NCBI RefSeq assembly: GCF_000006405.1 | Contig: NW_003207807.1 | Coordinates: 33,332 to 53,854, forward strand | Direction of reading: 5' to 3' | Source: Perkinsus marinus ATCC 50983 | Taxonomy: Eukaryota > Perkinsozoa > Perkinsida > Perkinsidae | DNA: 20,523 nucleotides | Shown here: one piece after another, positions 1 to 9,120 of the stretch | Layout: each line of letters begins with the position of its first letter | Numbering within the stretch: position 1 is the stretch's first letter | Position numbers and translations under genes: made by a program | The notes under the pieces: model-generated | What the model saw: the letters and a program-made list of their open reading frames with translations, nothing else | What the model was told of the DNA's origin: nothing | Databases searched by the model: none

Positions 1-872
1 TGGGTTTGGTATGTGTCTTCTTACTTGGATTTGGCCATGCTGTTATGGAGTCCTCAGCATTCGGCCTTGCTGCCTTATGCCCCAAATCGTGTATGATTTG
101 GGTGATGGTCGGTGAGGGCTTTGCCGGTCTTGTTGGTTGGCCGCTTAGCATGTTTCTTAATTGGGCCCTGACAGCTGGTGGTGTTGATCGAGTCGCTGAA
201 TGGAGATGTCTCATATTCTTCTGCGTAACCTCCCTTGTGACTATCATCATCGTCCCCATGTTCCGTATGATCACCTCCAAGCATCCATACATGGCAGAAG
301 TCCTCAAGATAGAGCAGGATCGAGCCAAGTCCAGTGTAATGAAACGTCAGACCCGTCGCCCAGTTCTGGCCATTGTCAGAGACGTCAGCCCTATGGCTTT
401 CTGTGCCTGGTGTACTCTCACTGTAACGTTCATTGTCTTCCCTGCACAAGTCGTGCTATGGGAATCATCTGATGCTAGCAATGATGGTTTCGTATCCCAA
501 GTTATTTACACTTTCCAGGTGCTTGACACGATTGGAAGGTTTGTGCCAAACTTGGGTATCAACCTGCGTCCACGTTACCTCATTGCATTCACTCTAGCAC
601 GTTCCGTTTTCATTCCTCTCTTCATCTGCACTAGTCTTTATCCAACTGTAAATCCCTTTCACTTTGACTGGTTCAAGCATATGCAGATGGGCTTATTTGC
701 TCTAACCAATGGTGTCTCAGCAACTCTTTCAATGGTTGGTGGACCTCAACGTGTTCCCAATGATAAGGCAGAACAAGAGGTTGCTGGATACACCATGGGA
801 TTCGCATTGATCAATGGTATATTCGTTGGCAGTATCTTGGGTATCTGTACGAATCTGGGCCTCGACCAGTGA
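1..872 (+). CDS. Equilibrative nucleoside transporter (ENT/SLC29 family), C-terminal two thirds, first of a tandem pair
   Basis: A membrane carrier likely to move nucleosides or nucleobases across the plasma or an internal membrane. The reading frame is already open at base 3, so the N-terminus lies outside the window; the stop is at 870-872. About 290 residues are visible. They start at the helix carrying ESSAFGLAALCP, which matches the TM4/TM5 region of ENTs. A charged cytoplasmic loop follows (TSKHPYM, then RQTRRPV), then five hydrophobic segments and the ENT-type C-terminal block with FALTNG, GGP and EQEVAGY before the last helix. Nearly every block aligns without gaps to the complete paralogue at 2021-3334, so the two are a tandem duplication. 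No intron is needed. Family is seen clearly from motifs; the substrate is not readable from sequence. Confidence 0.88.
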   Translation, partial: GLVCVFLLGFGHAVMESSAFGLAALCPKSCMIWVMVGEGFAGLVGWPLSMFLNWALTAGGVDRVAEWRCLIFFCVTSLVTIIIVPMFRMITSKHPYMAEVLKIEQDRAKSSVMKRQTRRPVLAIVRDVSPMAFCAWCTLTVTFIVFPAQVVLWESSDASNDGFVSQVIYTFQVLDTIGRFVPNLGINLRPRYLIAFTLARSVFIPLFICTSLYPTVNPFHFDWFKHMQMGLFALTNGVSATLSMVGGPQRVPNDKAEQEVAGYTMGFALINGIFVGSILGICTNLGLDQ

Positions 873-1782
873 TTCGACCTGTATGAACTTACACCTTTGA
901 AACGATTATACTCAATGTAAGAGTATTGATTACTGTTTCTTAAAGATTGTATTATAAGCTATAACGAGATTTACCCTTTTACTAGTTTATGATGTGTCTT
1001 ACCGGACCGGTATAGACATGTATCAAGTTTCTATGATACGTACGCCAGCCTGGCGTCATCAGAGTATCGTTATCGTTAAGATAAGAGTATAGCTTCACTT
1101 ATCGTATGTAGCCATGTCGTGTTCCACCAGTGCCGAACACGATTTTCGTGCACCAAGAGAACGGTGAGCAACAGGCTAATTTCATGTACTCATCATCATA
1201 AAACTCGACTTATTAAGGGTTAGATGATTGTTTAACACTCCCATACCGATACCATAGTCATGGAATATAGTAAAGGACTTGGTGGCAATGCACGTAGGAA
1301 GATGCAATCATTGTCTGGTAGTCCAAGAATGGGCACGACTTGATCAGTCGTACAACGGCGCGTTAGACTTGAGCGAATTACGAGATACACGAACTAACGT
1401 GGTAACAAGTTTGGCTCTGGACTGATGCTGACATGGTGACTCTCGAGTATTCGTGCAAGAGCATGGACGTAAAGATCTATGGTTGTCGCGAACTCTGGTC
1501 TAAATCTTCCCCTTGATTTCACGCCTGAAATCGAAATTTCTTCGTGTCGAGGTAGAAAATCGCCGTATAACATTACACTGTCCGTAAACCACATATTCCT
1601 CTAGCTGTTTCTGTCTATTTGTATGTGTGCACACGGCTCATCTGTGGAATATGTAACAGTTGAGATAATGTGACGACCTTCCCAGTTATCGGCGTCGCCT
1701 TCATCTCACTCGGGATTTGTTTCGAAGCTTATAAGGATCATAAAGACCTCTTCACAATCCCTGCATCGAAACTTAGCTGGTA

Positions 1783-1862
1783 GGCTACACAAATCCTGTC
1801 TCCACTATGTTTTGTACAGATCTACCCGAGGGCTACAGGAATCCTGTCTCCGCTTTGTTTCC
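1783..1862 (+). repeat. Imperfect 32-bp direct repeat upstream of the second ENT gene
   Basis: Two copies, at 1783-1814 and 1831-1862, share GGCTACA, then AATCCTGTCTCC, then a TTTGTTT-like end, with about six mismatches. They start 48 bp apart, and the second ends about 160 bp before the ATG at 2021. A paired regulatory site is an inference from position only. Confidence 0.5.
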
Positions 1863-1980
1863 CTTTCAGCTCGAGTGCTAGCGTCGGGGAATACCGATTG
1901 TGGCTTCACACTTGTAATTGTCTAATAGGTCGATCGTTGTAGAGTTGTGTGTCGTATCGGTATGTTCATTCGGCATTGCA

Positions 1981-1989
1981 TATATAAAG
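1981..1989 (+). promoter_or_regulatory. TATA-like box of the second ENT gene
   Basis: TATATAAAG lies 32 bp before the ATG at 2021. If it is a TATA element, transcription would begin within a few bases of the start codon. It could be chance in AT-rich DNA. Confidence 0.35.
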
Positions 1990-2020
1990 TGTTTGGTGAT
2001 AGTTTATTCAACTTAGTCCA

Positions 2021-3334
2021 ATGTCTTCCACAGCAGAGTCGCCTTCCCTTGCCACCAAAGACGAGAGTATGAGTGATATCGAGGACGGTGGGTCTATCAA
2101 GAACAATGATGATAAGATCATGGAGTCAAAGCAGCCCCCCAAGGTTGACTGGTCACTATTGGCACAGTTCCTCATTCTTGGATTTGTGGCATTGGCTCCT
2201 TGGAACTTCGTCTTGGCCGATCTGCCTTATCTGGATTCTAAGTTCCATAACCATTTTAGTTCCACTGTCCCTATTATCTACTCTGTTGCTGTCAACGTTG
2301 CCCAGCTACTATTAATTTGGGTAGGTAACAAGTTCAGCTTTGCCCCCCGATTCGATTGGGGATGTGGGATCTTGGCTGTTTTCAATATCCTACTAGCTGT
2401 TGTTGCCATGACCATTGGTGATGGTAATCCGTGCACTAATGAAGGGTTAGGTTTTGGTCTTGCTCTTGTGTGTGTATTCTTGCTCGGTTTCGGCCATGCA
2501 TTGATGGAATCCTCTTCCTTTGGTCTTGCTGCTTTATGTCCAACATCATGTATGATTGCTGATATGACTGGTGAAGGTGTGGCTGGTTTGGTAGGATGGC
2601 CTATCAATATGCTTCTACAAGTTATCTTTGATGCTGGTAATGTACGTCGTCAACAAGAATGGCAGTGTCTCGTTTTCTTTTGCGTTACATCTGTTATTAC
2701 TGTTTTCGTTATTCCTATGTATCGATGTATCACTTCTAAGCATCCTTATATGAGAGAAGTGCTGAAGATTGAGGAGAAGCGTAAGACGGCTAGTTTGAAG
2801 ACTCGTCAGACTAGACGCCCGGTTATCTATATTGTCAAGGATATTCTACCTATGGCTCTCTGTGCATGGGGTACCATGGGTGTTACCTTTGTGGTCTTCC
2901 CCGCACAAGTTTCATATTGGAAGTCTGAGGATCCTACCAATACCGGTTTCGTAGCACAGGTTATCTATACCTTCCAGGTTGTTGATACCATCGGACGTTT
3001 CGCACCGAGCCTGAAGTTCGACATGCCCGAATGGTGTTTGATGATCTGGGTTACTGCTCGTCTTATCTACATCCCACTCTTCATCTGTGTGAGTTTGTAT
3101 CCCATGTTGGTCCCATTCTATTATGACTGGTTCAAGCATCTCATAATGGGATGCTTTGCCCTCACTAATGGTAGTGGCTGTACCCTATCAATGATGAAGG
3201 GGCCTACTCATGCGAAGGGGTCATCCGAAGAAGAAGTCTCTGGGTATGTTATGGCATTTGGCCTTATTTCTGGCATCTTGACTGGAAGTATCTTTGGTCT
3301 TATTGCCAACATATGCCTTGGACAGAGCACTTAA
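2021..3334 (+). CDS. Equilibrative nucleoside transporter (ENT/SLC29 family), complete
   Basis: A 437-residue intronless gene, the usual length for an ENT. The N-terminus (about residues 1-40) is hydrophilic and acidic. The first membrane segment contains APWNF, which matches the PWN motif in TM1 of ENTs. About ten hydrophobic segments follow. Family landmarks are ESSSFGLAALCP with GEGVAGLVG near residues 165-190, a basic cytoplasmic loop at about 235-270 (TSKHPYM, RQTRRPV), and the C-terminal FALTNG, KGP and EEEVSGYVMAF block. The start at 2021 is the first in-frame ATG and gives a normal N-terminus. The paralogue upstream differs mainly in loops and at the C-terminal GGP/KGP region. ENTs usually work by facilitated diffusion and matter for purine salvage in protists; substrate and direction are not shown by the sequence. 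Confidence 0.92.
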   Translation: MSSTAESPSLATKDESMSDIEDGGSIKNNDDKIMESKQPPKVDWSLLAQFLILGFVALAPWNFVLADLPYLDSKFHNHFSSTVPIIYSVAVNVAQLLLIWVGNKFSFAPRFDWGCGILAVFNILLAVVAMTIGDGNPCTNEGLGFGLALVCVFLLGFGHALMESSSFGLAALCPTSCMIADMTGEGVAGLVGWPINMLLQVIFDAGNVRRQQEWQCLVFFCVTSVITVFVIPMYRCITSKHPYMREVLKIEEKRKTASLKTRQTRRPVIYIVKDILPMALCAWGTMGVTFVVFPAQVSYWKSEDPTNTGFVAQVIYTFQVVDTIGRFAPSLKFDMPEWCLMIWVTARLIYIPLFICVSLYPMLVPFYYDWFKHLIMGCFALTNGSGCTLSMMKGPTHAKGSSEEEVSGYVMAFGLISGILTGSIFGLIANICLGQST

Positions 3335-4250
3335 GTGCAACCCTTGGAAGAGCACGTTGTTGGAAGCGCTTTGTTGTATTATACTGGCCTTTTCCCAGGT
3401 TTAGTTTCACTTCTCTAGTCACTCTTCTCTATAACAAAGTAGTGACTCGTACGAGGCGTCTCTCAATGACCACCATGATCACTTTGTCCGTGTGGACGGA
3501 AATTTTCCAGCCGGAAAACTATACCTTTGTTGTATATTCTAGATTGCATACTCGTTCTTATCATCTGGCACTACTTCTATTAATTGTTGTTGAACCGAAA
3601 AAGTATTTGGTTCTCTCCAATATCTTTGTTTTATAATAAGACCACTAATATAGTCTACTGATCGCTAAATTTTTTGGTATATGTGCGAGTTTGCTATCGT
3701 TGAACAATGTGAGATCTTCTCTCTTTCAGACCAGAATAGTCTATGACTTACCAGTCCTGTCTCTCTTGATCCCACCGAGTTATAGTATGTGTTGTGTTGC
3801 GATTAGTCAGCTACCTATCATACGGTTAGTCACTAACATGCTATTTAGATAAACATAATTACGATATAATACCTATCTCAACAGATTTAAATAACATATA
3901 AAACTAAATAGAACTACACATTTATATAAATCTAAAATCCAAGTACTTAGTATGTGTTGATAGAATGGGTCGGTTGGGATTTGTTTTGCTGGCGGATCGC
4001 GTCCAACTAGGCAACTCGACTATTCGGGAAGAGATATATTCGTGCACCCTAGGAAAATGTATCACTAAGACAAGCAATAAACGAACATATCACAAACTGC
4101 TGTGGCTTTCATCTCAACCGTTGACACTAATGTTAGGTTATTTCATGATGATAGACGATGTAGATGTAACATACAACAGGAGAGAACGTGACTTCCCGAG
4201 ATTGTTGTATCGTATGTCGACACGTAAAACAAAGGACCAACAATGGATAA
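3335..4250. other. Gene-poor spacer after the ENT pair
   Basis: No supported gene. The part from about 3600 to 3960 is clearly richer in A and T than its surroundings. Two plus-strand ORFs cross its edges: one overlaps the end of the ENT gene at 3313-3636, and a 114-codon frame at 3965-4309 runs into the last exon of the AAA gene on the other strand. Neither has recognisable motifs. The spacer separates a plus-strand and a minus-strand gene that converge, so it should contain both 3' UTRs. Confidence 0.55.
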
Positions 4251-6221
4251 TCATTTCAAAGACACATGTCGGGGGCCATCAGAGGCTTGAGGTTGATACT
4301 TCGCCTTGAGATCTTGTACGCTAGCTCGAACTCGATCAAAGGAATCCAAGAATATCTGATAACTCTACTGCAAAAGAGAGGTATACGAGGGCTCATACTT
4401 CCTGCGTGATTGAGCCAGGCTGGAGGATTGGAGTGTACTTATACGTGCCAGCTTGATCGCAATCCTCTGTGGGACTCGAAGGGAGATCATCAGTCGATGA
4501 GTCGTCAGTGAATGCAGTATCTGCAAGAGTCGTCGTGGATGGATCATCCAACAGTAACCAAGGGACTTTTCGTGTCTTTCCTAAGGCCGGCAGCTTCCTC
4601 GAGCGCTGTGGCGACAGTCTCGTCTACGAGCATTCGAATATCAGCACCAGACCAGCCACTCTACAGTGGTCACTTAGCTGGAGGCATACACTTCATAGCA
4701 TTACCGTTTTCCGTGCCCACATTCGTAGATTCACTGAGTCTTTTTTCAAGTAGGCCGAGTTCACCAAGCCCTTGCACATATTCTGTAGAATCTCGAGTCG
4801 CTGATCTTCGTCTGGCATTGGAATTTGGACCTGATGGCCACATGCTCACTCCTAGTGGGATGGCAGGAATAAGAGTACATGCAGCCCAAAGCGACCGTAT
4901 CGAAGCAATGCTGGATCGATGACATCTGGACGATTGGTGGTACCTGTGGGAGGGTGATGACGATAATGGTTGTAGCCTTGAGGGCTGTTACCAATGATAA
5001 GAATGTTATTCAGTGGTGTAGTGTCGACTCTCTTACCCGTCATGGATGTACCGTTACCACCACTATAATCTGAAGAGAAGGGATATACTACAGGGGACGG
5101 GAAGGCCGAGGCCCTCTGCTAAACTGCCATAGTGACCATTGATGACAGTAGCATGAGGGGTGTTGGGTGGCCTCGATCCTCCCCCAACATTGCCTCCAGC
5201 ACGACCTAAACGCCTTATCCCATTCTAATGGATACCCCCAAGTACTTCTATCTTGTCGAGTCCCTCCTTGCTGCTTTGGGTCAGGTATCGGTAGTATACC
5301 TGTATATGTTCGATGATCATGAGTAGTGGATGGTACTACCGTCCATGCAGGCTAGTAAGCATGATACCAGAGAGTCATCAGCCCGACTGTTAGTGTCACT
5401 CCCTCTAGTCTTAGTAAGCCCATCTATCTCATCTAGTATGATGATGTGCAATGAGAAGGGATCATGAGCAGTCCTTCGAGCCGGCTCGAATAACTGATAA
5501 TAACTCTAATGTGTCATATGTCGACAACTGCTGTCAGTACTTGGAACAATTTATGTTCACTCTCGCCATACCATTTACTCTGTATATCAGGAGCATGGAC
5601 AACCTGGATGGTGTCACAATTAAGAGCCTGCCAACAACAACAACGCTACGTTGAGGTATGTTGGATGGGCGACACTACCTGTGATAGGACCTTAGCCAGA
5701 GAGGTCTTACCACATCCAGGAGGGCCCGAGAGGAGTAGACCACGATGATGCTGCAGACCCAGTGCCTGAGGTATGGCATAAACTACTGTGCAGTACTAGC
5801 TACTGACTTTAAGCTCATCTGGATGTAGTGTCCGTGATAGCAGGAGACGCTGTAGCAGTCGTATCTGTAGTATACTACATGTGAGCATCTATTGAGGTCT
5901 TCTTACTGAGGTTTGTGGTATGCCTGATATACCACCATCCCGTATAGCCTTTTCTAAGGTTACTATCTCCCTCCTCCGCCTCGATATAATATCATCAGTT
6001 CTGTCACAAGTAAAGAATGCATACTGTGTTGTCTTCCTGTCCGCCGACCTTTGCTGGATTGTATTATCATCATAAAGGTAGTAGCCCTGTGGCCTCTCTA
6101 CCACTTGCCCAGGTCGGCCTCTGTTGAATGGAGCTGATGAGGGATCAGTATCCTCCTTGACGGGCCGAGGAGGCGCAATAGAGGCCTCTCTAATGTATCT
6201 AGCCAGCATCATCATCATCAT
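4251..6221 (-). CDS. Single-domain AAA+ ATPase, NSF/CDC48-like, 13 exons
   Basis: An ATP-driven protein remodeller. The splice model gives 496 residues from exons 5907-6221, 5804-5849, 5679-5782, 5541-5627, 5340-5493, 5236-5299, 5092-5213, 4992-5069, 4879-4943, 4705-4830, 4567-4660, 4399-4520 and 4251-4364, all joined at GT-AG and all in frame. Motifs: DELK before the domain, Walker A GPPGCGKT (about 140-147), pore-region KWYGESE (173-179), Walker B IIILDEID (201-208), sensor-1/SRH block LIIGTTNRPD with RYGR (321-341), SGWSGADI (388-395), and a C-terminal FDRVRASVQDLKAKY. LHIII before DEID recalls the NSF D1 domain. The N-terminal 105 residues are unrecognised. About 80 Gly-rich residues (237-317) separate Walker B from sensor 1, an unusual insert whose exon limits are less certain. 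The start is a run of five ATG codons. NSF, CDC48 or a meiotic-clade AAA all remain possible. Confidence 0.85.
5783..5803 (-). other. 21-nt intron in the AAA gene
   Basis: On the minus strand it begins GTAGCT and ends CAGTAG. Removing it joins DELKV to IYAIPQALGL, the usual spacing before Walker A, and restores the frame. Confidence 0.55.
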
Positions 6222-6252
6222 GACAGTCTACATACACTGTTGACCCTTGGGA

Positions 6253-7201
6253 CTACTCTCGCATGCGCTTGGCGAAGGCGCAAGCGTGTGCCATATATGG
6301 TACAGAAATACCCTCAACATCGGATTGGGTAGATGTAGGCTGCCAGTCAGTAGCATCAGTGAAGGTCCTGCAGGCATATCCATACAGCCATAGGCTCATG
6401 TTACTACCCATCCCTTTCGAAAGCTGTTGGTAATGCCATTGATATACCACTTATTGCGTAGTGATGACTGCCTATCTGTGTATCTATATAGTCCTCGATA
6501 AAGTTACGTATCTATGAAGATGACAGTAGTAGTGGATGGGAGCATACAGTATATCAGCAGCACCCCTCGATTCACTGATTCCCTATCGTGTCGAGATAAG
6601 ACCTGTAGTAGACGTATACCAACATCCTTATCACTCTGGACACTGTATTTGTACGTGGAGTAGAGGTCTGTTGCTAGGGTGTCAAGAACCTGCTGGTCGC
6701 CATCACCATCACTAATGATGATAACGGCTAGTACATTCTGAGCCTTAGCTGCATCACAAGGCCTTGATGCTGTTGTCACAACACGCTGTATTAGTTCGTT
6801 CCTTGTTCCCTCAGTAGCTACACCCTTTACTGCTAATATAGATTTCAAGTCATTATTAGATAATGGCTCAAGGGCCAGCTTGAGTGCCTTATTGACACAT
6901 CATCATCACTCTATATCCAACACCGCACCCACCTGGACTTGAGTACTACTCTCCCCTCCAGTCACACCGTCATCATCATCATCATCATCACCACCACGGT
7001 TATTGAGACTACTACTACTGCTAGCAGCACGTCGGCCAGCATTGATGATGCTATACATGTGTGCAGTAGGTGGTCGTAGACCTGAGTGGTAGTAGTAGTA
7101 TGAGAGGGGCTGGATGGTGGTATTGACTTATCACAGAATTGGTGGGCGGCACATGCAGCAAGCGTAGTCCCTAGATAGTGGCGAGGAAGGGAATGCAGCA
7201 T
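6253..7201 (-). CDS. SAP-motif protein of unknown function (5' end unresolved)
   Basis: The coding strand is minus and the gene ends at TAG 6253-6255, only 31 bp before the ATG run of the AAA gene. Well-supported exons are 6253-6367, 6408-6511 and 6603-6887, joined in frame by GT-AG introns of 40 and 91 nt, plus an exon beginning below 6933 across a 45-nt intron. The 6603-6887 exon encodes LSNNDLKSILAVKGV, then TEGTRNELIQRVV. This fits the SAP consensus (a DNA- or RNA-binding helix pair found in nuclear proteins). The last exons encode a 70-residue tail, including SHHYAISGISMALPTAFERD, that I do not recognise. Upstream a Ser/Asp-rich stretch is encoded by a trinucleotide repeat. The N-terminal part from about 7201 is open but could not be joined with certainty, so the start given is one candidate. 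Confidence 0.5.
6971..6997. repeat. Trinucleotide repeat (CAT)n/(CAC)n
   Basis: Seven CAT units run into CAC units. Read on the minus strand in the frame of the SAP gene this gives Gly-Gly followed by an Asp run. In another frame it gives Val-Val and Met repeats. Whether it is exon or intron is not settled. Confidence 0.6.
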
Positions 7202-7416
7202 TGTGATATCCCCTATGATGATAGTTGATTGATCATCGATCAACACAACTACAGAGTAGTGTTGACGTGATGAGCATGTACCATGGCTACGTTGAATGGT
7301 AGTAGCTATCTAATGAATGATGATAATAATGAAAGTGAACAATAAATCTACGGTAATAGAATGAAGGATGTAGAGAGCGTAGTGTGACTACTTCGTCATC
7401 AAAGCTGCCTTGAAGC

Positions 7417-7954
7417 ATGCTGTCTTACAGTGAATACTTTACCACATCTCCTCCTGAACCGACCCCAGAGGGTGGAACGTCTGAGAACCATCACAAGGAG
7501 TGGTATGACTCCACAACGACACCTCGCTCCACCAGCTACTTGTCCAATCTACTATAAATGCCCTCACCTCGACGACGACCATCTCCGGACCTCATCAGAT
7601 GATGAGGCAATCGTACTTGAGCTTCCCATTAGTCTAGCCCGGACTTCACCCATCTTCTTGTCATCATTCGAGGACCTTCCCCTCCCAGCTAACACCAAGA
7701 GCATCCGCGTCATGCCCGTCAAGATCCTGCGCTCCTACACGATGGCGTATCGGATACCTCGAAGCCTTCCATGAAAGCTGTCCGTTCGTCTGAGCTGTCC
7801 CCACCCATTCTATTAGGATGGACCAGTAAACTTGAAGGTAGCCTTACGCTGCCTCATTGAGGCTCGTGACACCACTGTTCAACACAAGACTATGAGGATA
7901 TCCCCGAATCCATTATTGCATAACATGCTGATGTCCCCTACTGTTGGAGTATGA
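7417..7954 (+). CDS. Possible Skp1/elongin-C/BTB-fold protein
   Basis: The central part at about 7590-7740 is open in one frame and encodes SSDDEAIVLELPISLARTSP, then FLSSFEDLPLP and IRVMPVKILRSY. This order resembles the start of Skp1 and elongin C: SSDGE, then a site-of-internal-residues stretch, then a loop, then a strand ending in a helix. After an intron the frame PVNLKVALRCLIEARD (about 7833-7880) resembles the ALELLMAANFLD helix at the end of elongin C. It continues to a TGA at 7952-7954. The ATG at 7417 gives a Pro/Glu-rich leader, but the joins around 7450-7600 and 7750-7830 are not certain. Such proteins are adaptors in cullin ubiquitin ligases. The call rests on weak similarity, and the fold could be another BTB protein or chance. 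Confidence 0.35.
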
Positions 7955-8239
7955 TAACAATGATCACGGGAATACTTAATATCAATCAAATATCAGACAG
8001 TAGTTACTGTCTTGCTCCTTCCAGTCAAACTATGCATCATGCGAGACGCGATAAAGGTAGTAGTATACGGTCAGTCAAGAGTATGTACTAGCAGTGGAGT
8101 ATGATGAGACGATAACTTACGTAAATACGAAGGCTCAGGTATTCCTATAGAGTTCGCAATTACTATACAGTATACAAACTGTGAGACGCTGTTGAAATAG
8201 ATAGCATGCACTTAATACACGGAAGAAGCACACGGATCG
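7955..8239. other. Spacer without recognisable features
   Basis: About 285 bp of mixed composition. No frame on either strand shows motifs or joins convincingly to a neighbour. It could hold upstream exons of the small ORF at 8240-8437. Confidence 0.5.
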
Positions 8240-8437
8240 ATGATGATGGGAGAATATGCACAAAGTCTGGAAGCAAGTCTATGCTTAGAACTTCATGCTG
8301 TTATACGAACCGTTGGGACCAATCTTCCCACGGTGGAAGAAACGGCCAAGTTCAGTGGTCAGATACCGACGCTTGAGGCTCCTCAAGAGAGATTGGCGTC
8401 TATAAGGGAAGACATGATATGTTGTGTAACACGCTAG
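8240..8437 (+). CDS. Small hypothetical ORF, 65 codons
   Basis: An ORF that starts with three ATG codons in a row and ends with TAG at 8435-8437. The product is a mostly helical-looking 65 residues (for example EASLCLELHAVIRTVGTNLP) without a known motif. Its stop shares the tetranucleotide CTAG with the stop of the convergent minus-strand gene. It may be a terminal exon or not a gene at all; another frame through the same bases is also partly open. Confidence 0.25.
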   Translation: MMMGEYAQSLEASLCLELHAVIRTVGTNLPTVEETAKFSGQIPTLEAPQERLASIREDMICCVTR

Positions 8438-9120
8438 TGTACCCACTTTTCTTGTAGAAGACCGAAGTCTTCCTCACCGTCGCTGCTGTCTGGAACACCA
8501 TCGTCCAGAACGGCAGAACGGCTCGAGACTGAGGCATAAGTGAATACAGGATGGATGAACAACAACATACCTGTAGTTGGGGTGAGGTCGGCGGACTTGT
8601 ACTGAGTATCGCCCTTCAGAGGAGTATCTTGGGAATCAATAAACAGCTCGACATACACCTTGTGAGGGAGATCTCTGATAACATGACAACTGAGATGATA
8701 CCGCACCTGAGTGAAGTTACCTTTTCAAGGCAGCCATAGTAAGCCAAGAGGGTTTATCAGGATCAAGCATAGAGGTCACTTGGGCAACAACAGTGCGGTC
8801 CCTCATCCAGACCATAGTGGCTTTACGATTGTCGTTACGTGTGTAGTTGGAGGCCAAGACCTGACCAAGAGCATGGAGAGCGTGATGGATATACCTTACT
8901 AAGCATCCACGTCTGATGCATCGATCCGGTGGTAGATCAGAGTTAGCTCGATCGGCAGGAAGGTTGATGATAGGATCTTCAGTGACAACCAGTACCTATC
9001 ATTACAATACCCTCTCCTGATGGTCTATCTTACCTCATTCTGAGCTATAGTGCACTCGGCAAGCTTGAGGCCGAATCTAGCGTCACGGGCTTCTTTGCAG
9101 ATGGCTACGTGCCACACCAT
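8434..9120 (-). CDS. Unrecognised 191-residue protein, 4 exons
   Basis: The model uses exons 9034-9120, 8721-8995, 8571-8689 and 8434-8528 with GT-AG introns of 38, 31 and 42 nt. All junctions keep one frame from ATG (9118-9120) to TAG (8434-8436). The protein begins MVWHVAICKEARDARFGLKL. Its core includes HALHALGQVLASNYTRNDNR and DLPHKVYVELFIDSQ, and it ends in an acidic tail (DSSDGEEDFG). There is no signal peptide, membrane segment or known motif, so it is probably soluble. The closed four-exon frame makes a real gene likely. Its start faces the start of the 9366 gene across 245 bp, suggesting a shared divergent promoter. I cannot assign a function. Confidence 0.6.

Larger units (their letters stand above)
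873..2020. other. Intergenic spacer between the two ENT genes
   Basis: This 1.1 kb stretch holds no convincing gene. The longest frame is a 66-codon minus-strand ORF (1394-1594) without recognisable motifs. The first 150 bp after the ENT stop are AT-rich and presumably hold the 3' UTR. The last 250 bp contain a 32-bp imperfect direct repeat and a TATA-like box, both listed separately, so the right part is probably the promoter of the downstream ENT gene. Confidence 0.6.

Noticed and set aside
75-449. A 124-codon minus-strand ORF inside the first ENT gene.
   Set aside because: It is antisense to strongly conserved transporter codons and has no motif.
3965-4309. A 114-codon plus-strand ORF.
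   Set aside because: No motif is present, and its end overlaps the well-supported last exon of the AAA gene on the other strand.
4365-4547. A minus-strand frame through the end of the AAA gene encoding a basic tail.
   Set aside because: The competing frame gives an acidic linker that leads in frame, through a 34-nt intron, to the canonical C-terminal helix of AAA proteins.
6971-6997. The CAT/ATG repeats as a CRISPR-like or structured array.
   Set aside because: The repeat is a plain trinucleotide microsatellite without spacers.
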